64,000 nt of DNA from Prevotella nigrescens (lineage in GTDB: Bacteria > Bacteroidota > Bacteroidia > Bacteroidales > Bacteroidaceae), in the NCBI RefSeq assembly GCF_031191185.1, contig NZ_CP133464.1, forward strand, positions 503,799 through 567,798, in the 5' to 3' direction. Of this stretch, positions 59,938 through 64,000 are shown piece by piece. A program made the position numbers and the translations under genes. Under the pieces are notes generated by a model. It saw nothing but the letters and a program-made list of their open reading frames with translations. It made no database searches and was not told where the DNA came from. Each line of letters starts with the position of its first letter. The stretch's first letter is position 1.

Positions 59938-61341
59938 ATGGAATCAAACAGCAATGACAATTATGTGCTGGTATTGGAAGACCGCACGGAAGTGAAGAAC
60001 GAGAATGATGCAGGAAAGCTCTCAGTAGTCTCTGGCATTGATGACAAGGGCAAACTCCAAACAACGGAAGCCAAAGATGTGCATCAGGCAGCCTTCTTGA
60101 AGTTCAACAACAAAGACGGCTTGCTGAAGAACTTCATGACCAATTTCCTCAAGCAGTTTAATGAGCCGTCCCGTTTTGGACTCTACAAGGTAGTGGCTAA
60201 CAACGTGGAGCAAAGTGTGGCATCCCTCCATACCATGCTGCAGAACCGTGAGAAGCCTGAGAATAAGCAGCAGTTGGCAGACAGTCAGGTGCGCTTTGAC
60301 GACTTCCTGCCCAAGCAGAAGAACGCCACCGCCATTGACGAGTCGAAGATTGATTGGAAGCAGCTCGACACTCTCGGGCTTACCCGTGAGCGATTGGAGC
60401 AGAGTGGAGAATTGGAAAAGATGCTCAATTGGCAGAAGAGCAATCTCATCACAATTGCTGTTCCTATCGGCGACACCACCATCTACACTGAAGCACGTCT
60501 AGCGTTTCGCACGGACGATAGCGGTAATATCGGTTTGGCTATTCATCCTCTGAGAAAAGAGCCACAGCTCGACTTTCCCTATATGGGTTACAAGTTCTCT
60601 CCCGAAGAAAAGGAGCAACTCCTCACTACCGGTAATCTCGGCAAGACCATCGAGGTAACCCCAAAGAACGGAGAACCGTTTGCCGCCTACGTTTCCATCG
60701 ATCCGCAAACGAATGAAATCATAGCCCTGCGTGCCGACCGTGTGAACATCCCCAAGGAAATCAAAGGCGTGACACTTTCCGATGCCCAGTACAAGGACCT
60801 CGTGGAAGGCAAAGCCGTGAAGGTGGAAGGCATGACTGCCAAGAGTGGTAAGATATTCAATGCCACCCTGCAGGTCAATGCCGAGAAGAAAGGCATTGAG
60901 TTCATCTTTGACAATAATCGTGGATTTAAGGAACGCCAGCAGCAGACACAGCAGCAAGGTGTACCTCATAAGCTCTGCGGCTTAGAGTTATCAGAAAAAC
61001 AGCGTGAAGCCTTGGATAGCGGTCGCACACTATATCTAAAGAATATGGTGGACAAGCAGGGACAACCTTTCAACGCATACGTTCGCATGGATAAGGAACA
61101 GAATAGACCACGTTTTTACAAGTGGAATCCTGACAAGAAGCAGGAAACCGGCAAAGAAAAGGTGGTTGCCGTAGCCGAAGAACACAAAACACAGGTAGCC
61201 GTGAACAACCACGGCAAGACGAATGAAGCCACCAAACATGTGAACGAACCGCTAAAGACTGGTCAGACACAGCCCACTGCCGCCCAAAAGCAAAAGCAGG
61301 ACGAGAACAAGCAGAAGAAGTCCCGTGGACGTAAGATGTAA
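59938..61341 (+). CDS. DUF4099/DUF3945 domain protein
   Basis: A 467-residue protein starting at MESNSNDNYVLVLEDRTEVK; an in-frame ATG 36 bases earlier overlaps the previous gene. The N-terminal DUF4099-like domain (residues about 115-240: IDWKQLDTLGLTRERLEQSG, LITIAVPIGDTTIYTEARLA) is followed by three DUF3945-type repeats (KEQLLTTGNLGKTIEVTPKNG, KDLVEGKAVKVEGMTAKSGK, REALDSGRTLYLKNMVDKQG) and a basic tail. It is a standard neighbour of topB in Bacteroidales ICEs. It probably binds DNA or topoisomerase; function unproven. Confidence 0.85.
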   Translation: MESNSNDNYVLVLEDRTEVKNENDAGKLSVVSGIDDKGKLQTTEAKDVHQAAFLKFNNKDGLLKNFMTNFLKQFNEPSRFGLYKVVANNVEQSVASLHTMLQNREKPENKQQLADSQVRFDDFLPKQKNATAIDESKIDWKQLDTLGLTRERLEQSGELEKMLNWQKSNLITIAVPIGDTTIYTEARLAFRTDDSGNIGLAIHPLRKEPQLDFPYMGYKFSPEEKEQLLTTGNLGKTIEVTPKNGEPFAAYVSIDPQTNEIIALRADRVNIPKEIKGVTLSDAQYKDLVEGKAVKVEGMTAKSGKIFNATLQVNAEKKGIEFIFDNNRGFKERQQQTQQQGVPHKLCGLELSEKQREALDSGRTLYLKNMVDKQGQPFNAYVRMDKEQNRPRFYKWNPDKKQETGKEKVVAVAEEHKTQVAVNNHGKTNEATKHVNEPLKTGQTQPTAAQKQKQDENKQKKSRGRKM

Positions 61342-61361
61342 CCTTAAAATCAAATCACACT

Positions 61362-63443
61362 ATGACAACTTGCATTATCGCCGAGAAACCCTCGGTAGCC
61401 AGAGATATTGCCCGCATCGTAGGGGCAAATAGCAAGCAGGACGGATGCTTGGAAGGTAACGGGTATCTTGTTACTTGGGCAATGGGACACCTCATTGCCC
61501 TTGCCATGCCCGAAGCATACGGCTTTTCCGCTTATAAGCGTGAGGACTTACCCATCCGTCCTAATCCCTTTCAGTTAGTGGTACGACAAGTACGCAAAGA
61601 CAAAGAGTATCACGACGACCCTGTGGCATTGAAGCAGTTAAAGGTGATACGCTCCTGTTTTGATAAGGCAGACCGCATCATCGTCGCCACCGATGCAGGG
61701 CGAGAGGGTGAGCTCATCTTCCGCTATATCTATCAATATCTTGATTGCAAAAAGCCTTTCGAAAGACTTTGGATAAGTTCACTCACCGATAAGGCTATCC
61801 GTGAGGGGCTTTCTAATCTCAAACCGGGAAGCCATTACGACAACCTCTATCATTCTGCCAAGGCAAGAAGCGAAGCCGACTGGCTGGTAGGTATCAATGC
61901 AAGCCGTGCATTGTCTATCGCCCGCAAGGGTGGTTATTCATTGGGACGGGTACAGACCCCAACCCTCGCTATGGTCTGCCGTCGGTATATAGAGAACCGT
62001 GATTTTTCTTCCGTACCCTATTGGAAATTATCCGTCCTTACAGAAAAAGAGGGCTTGTCGATAAAAGCCGTTGGCTGTAAAGACTATGAGAATGAAGCAT
62101 CGGCACAGACTGCTCTCGCTGCACTTCGCAGTCAGAGCCAGCTTACGGTAGAAACGGTCACAATAAAGGTAACGCATACCGCGCCACCACTCTTGTACGA
62201 CCTTACTGCCTTGCAGAAGGATGCCAACAGACGCCACGGCTTTTCTGCAGACAAAACCCTCTCGATAGCCCAAAGCCTCTATGAGAAGAAAATCACAACC
62301 TATCCCCGCACAGGCAGCCGATACATCAGCGAGGATGTCTTCGAGGAAGTACCCGTCCTGCTGCGCAAGATAGGCATGCCACTATCAAATCCGCTTAATC
62401 GTCACTCGGTGGACAATACCAAGGTTACCGACCACCACGCCATCATACCGACAGGTGAAACACCATCAGGATTGTCGACAGATGAAGCGACCGTCTACCA
62501 GATGGTGAGCAATCGCTTTGTCGAAGCCTTTTCTCCCGATTCCGAGGAAGAGCGTATGCAGGTACGGTTCACGGATGGCACCAACACCTTTACTTGGAAG
62601 GCATACCGACAAATCTCTTTGGGTTGGAAAGCCGTACAAAAAGGTAAAAAAGTAGAAGCAGAGATGAAAGAATATGATGACGAACAGGTTTTGTCTTCAT
62701 TGCCTGGTCTAACGGAGGGAGAGGTTTTGCCACTTGTTTCTGCTGAAATAACCGAGCATAAGACTAAACCTAAACCGCTCTACACAGAAGCGACACTGCT
62801 TTCTGCGATGGAGAACGCCGGAAAAGAGGTCGAAAATGCAGAGAGTAAGAAAGCGATGGCAGAGTGTGGTATCGGAACACCTGCCACCCGTGCCAACATC
62901 ATCGAGACGCTTATTCTCCGTGATTATATCCGAAGGGATAAGAAAGCCATCATACCTACCGAGAAAGGCCTGGCAGTCTATGAGATTGTCAAGGATAAGA
63001 GAATCGCCAATGCAGAGATGACAGGTAGTTGGGAACTTGCCCTTGCCGCTATTGAAGCAGGAAAGATGCCATCTGAAAGGTTCGCACAGGGCATTAATTC
63101 ATACGTAGGGACTATTTGCGAGGAACTCCTATCGCTTTCTTCAGAGCAGAAGTCCTATCCTGTCTACCGCTGTCCAAAGTGCGGACAGCAGAGTGTCGGC
63201 ATCTATGCCAAGGTAGCCAAGTGCAGAAACAAGGACTGCAACTTCCATATCTTCCGTGAGGTCTGTGGCACGATGCTCTCCGAGGACAATATACGGGACT
63301 TGCTGACCACAGGTCGGACACCCATTCTCAATGGCTTGACCAGCAAGGCTGGTAAGAAGTTCACTGCCCGTCTGATTCTGAATGAAGACTATACCACATC
63401 CTTTGAATTTGAAAGCAGGAAAGGAAAACAACGAGGGAGATAA
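61362..63443 (+). CDS. topB: DNA topoisomerase III (ICE-encoded)
   Basis: A 693-residue type IA topoisomerase. The Toprim domain starts TTCIIAEKPSVARDIARIVG with VATDAGREGELIFRYIYQYL (acidic metal site). The catalytic Tyr is in KKITTYPRTGSRYISEDV (about residue 311), and TDHHAIIPTG is conserved. The C-terminus carries a zinc-ribbon-like CPKCGQQ...CRNKDC and a DUF3945-like repeat (LLTTGRTPILNGLTSKAGKK) shared with the gene before it. It relaxes single-strand-containing DNA and in CTnDOT-type ICEs is the Exc-like protein. Follows the DUF3945 gene by 20 bases. Confidence 0.94.
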   Translation: MTTCIIAEKPSVARDIARIVGANSKQDGCLEGNGYLVTWAMGHLIALAMPEAYGFSAYKREDLPIRPNPFQLVVRQVRKDKEYHDDPVALKQLKVIRSCFDKADRIIVATDAGREGELIFRYIYQYLDCKKPFERLWISSLTDKAIREGLSNLKPGSHYDNLYHSAKARSEADWLVGINASRALSIARKGGYSLGRVQTPTLAMVCRRYIENRDFSSVPYWKLSVLTEKEGLSIKAVGCKDYENEASAQTALAALRSQSQLTVETVTIKVTHTAPPLLYDLTALQKDANRRHGFSADKTLSIAQSLYEKKITTYPRTGSRYISEDVFEEVPVLLRKIGMPLSNPLNRHSVDNTKVTDHHAIIPTGETPSGLSTDEATVYQMVSNRFVEAFSPDSEEERMQVRFTDGTNTFTWKAYRQISLGWKAVQKGKKVEAEMKEYDDEQVLSSLPGLTEGEVLPLVSAEITEHKTKPKPLYTEATLLSAMENAGKEVENAESKKAMAECGIGTPATRANIIETLILRDYIRRDKKAIIPTEKGLAVYEIVKDKRIANAEMTGSWELALAAIEAGKMPSERFAQGINSYVGTICEELLSLSSEQKSYPVYRCPKCGQQSVGIYAKVAKCRNKDCNFHIFREVCGTMLSEDNIRDLLTTGRTPILNGLTSKAGKKFTARLILNEDYTTSFEFESRKGKQRGR

Positions 63444-63536
63444 TCCCGACAGAAACAAAGAGGAACAGAATTGGTCGGGAGGTAGCACGAGTATCTTCCG
63501 ACCTTTTTCACTTTTCTTTAATTAAAGCATATTACT

Positions 63537-64000
63537 ATGGCATACAATAAGAAAGCAGTCTTGTCGGCCAACACGGAAGCCATCCGTGTCGTGCTGCGCT
63601 TGGAGAAAGAACGCCGTGAAGCCACCGAAGCAGAGAAAGGCATATTGCGCGACTATCAGGGCTTCGGTGGCTTGAAATGCGTACTGAACCGATGCGACAG
63701 TCCCGATGACATTCGCTATTGGAGCAAGTCGGAGCAACACCTCTTCGAGCCTACCCAAAGGCTCAAACAGATGATTTACCGTGATGCCGTCGATGCCAAT
63801 ACCGCCAAACGTTATTGGGAGAGCATCAAGGCAAGCGTGCTCACGTCCTTCTATACCGATACCCGAATCGTTGCTGCCATTGCAGACACATTCTCTTCGG
63901 TAGATGTACCCATCCGTCGATGCTTGGACCCGTCGGCAGGTATGGGAGCTTTTACTGAAATCTTTGCGACAAAAGCCGGTACGGTCGATGCAATGGAGAA
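63537..64000 (+). CDS. Large N6 DNA methylase/helicase-type ICE protein (N-terminus only)
   Basis: The frame opens at MAYNKKAVLSANTEAIRVVL and is still open at the window edge (154 residues). It shows DYQGFGGLKCVLNR and, after YTDTRIVAAIADTF, the SAM-binding motif I LDPSAGMGAFTEIF. This is the N-terminal adenine-methylase domain of the very large methylase-helicase proteins encoded after topB in Bacteroidales ICEs. Such proteins are thought to counter restriction during transfer. The helicase part would lie outside the window. Confidence 0.85.
   Translation, partial: MAYNKKAVLSANTEAIRVVLRLEKERREATEAEKGILRDYQGFGGLKCVLNRCDSPDDIRYWSKSEQHLFEPTQRLKQMIYRDAVDANTAKRYWESIKASVLTSFYTDTRIVAAIADTFSSVDVPIRRCLDPSAGMGAFTEIFATKAGTVDAME

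Larger units (their letters stand above)
21777..64000. mobile_element. Integrative conjugative element of the CTnDOT/CTnERL type (right end outside window)
   Basis: From the 3' side of tRNA-Ser onward the genes are those of Bacteroidales ICEs: IntDOT-like integrase, DUF1896, PcfK/PcfJ, lysozyme-TraQ-O-N-M-L-K-J-I-G-F-E-D-C-B-A on the minus strand, MobA-B-C, DUF3945, TopB and the start of a giant methylase gene. Cargo is inserted at two places: a kinase-like gene (27.5-28.3 kb) and a GC-rich surface-protein island (45.5-59.9 kb). The exact left boundary is unproven because the right attachment site is not in the window. Confidence 0.9.

Overview
The window looks like a Bacteroidales chromosome, most probably Prevotella. 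Promoters have the Bacteroidetes form (TTTG, about 20 nt, TAnnTTTG). Families typical of the phylum are present (GLPGLI, DUF1896, DUF3408, PcfK/PcfJ, TraA-Q). Secreted proteins end in Prevotella-style VYDLQGRRV...GVYIVNGRKVVVK sorting tails. Species cannot be fixed from the sequence alone.

Positions 1-21,776 are ordinary chromosome: a partial OprO/OprP-type porin, rlmD, a lutABC lactate-oxidation operon (minus), tRNA-Phe, a minus operon sppA-lpxK-punA-thiL with an unusually long lpxK/punA overlap, pyrBI with a small trailing gene, a class A penicillin-binding protein with a secreted protein, a decayed stretch, a TonB-receptor/GLPGLI pair, a broken IS30-type transposase and tRNA-Ser(UGA).

From tRNA-Ser to the window end lies an integrative conjugative element (ICE) of the CTnDOT/CTnERL type; its right end is outside the window. 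The left module has a tyrosine integrase lacking the first catalytic Arg (as in IntDOT), DUF1896, a small membrane protein, PcfK, PcfJ and small unknowns. A low-GC, oppositely oriented kinase-like gene (27.5-28.3 kb) sits as an orphan cargo gene. The transfer operon runs on the minus strand from traA (41.05 kb) down to traQ and a lysozyme (28.5 kb). No traP primase or traH is visible. MobA, MobB relaxase and MobC coupling ATPase are divergent (41.6-45.4 kb). The 576 bp between traA and mobA holds a degenerate 16-bp periodic array and strong hairpins, the best oriT/regulatory candidate.

Between mobC and the DUF3945-topB-methylase block, where related elements often carry resistance and regulatory genes, this ICE has about 14 kb of GC-rich cargo. 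It comprises two giant secreted repeat proteins of exactly equal length (1222 aa), a DUF6261 protein plus a fragment of a second copy, GxxExxY, a GIY-YIG-like protein, a TPR-membrane-AraC regulator and a membrane-LuxR regulator. These are embedded in a dispersed palindromic repeat family that includes a perfect 120-bp tandem triplication. This surface-protein island, with signs of segmental duplication, is the most interesting part of the window. A second theme is arrays of short hairpin-forming repeats with a 22-23 bp period in unrelated intergenic sites (5.8, 17.2 and 35.1 kb). They differ in sequence but share one architecture.
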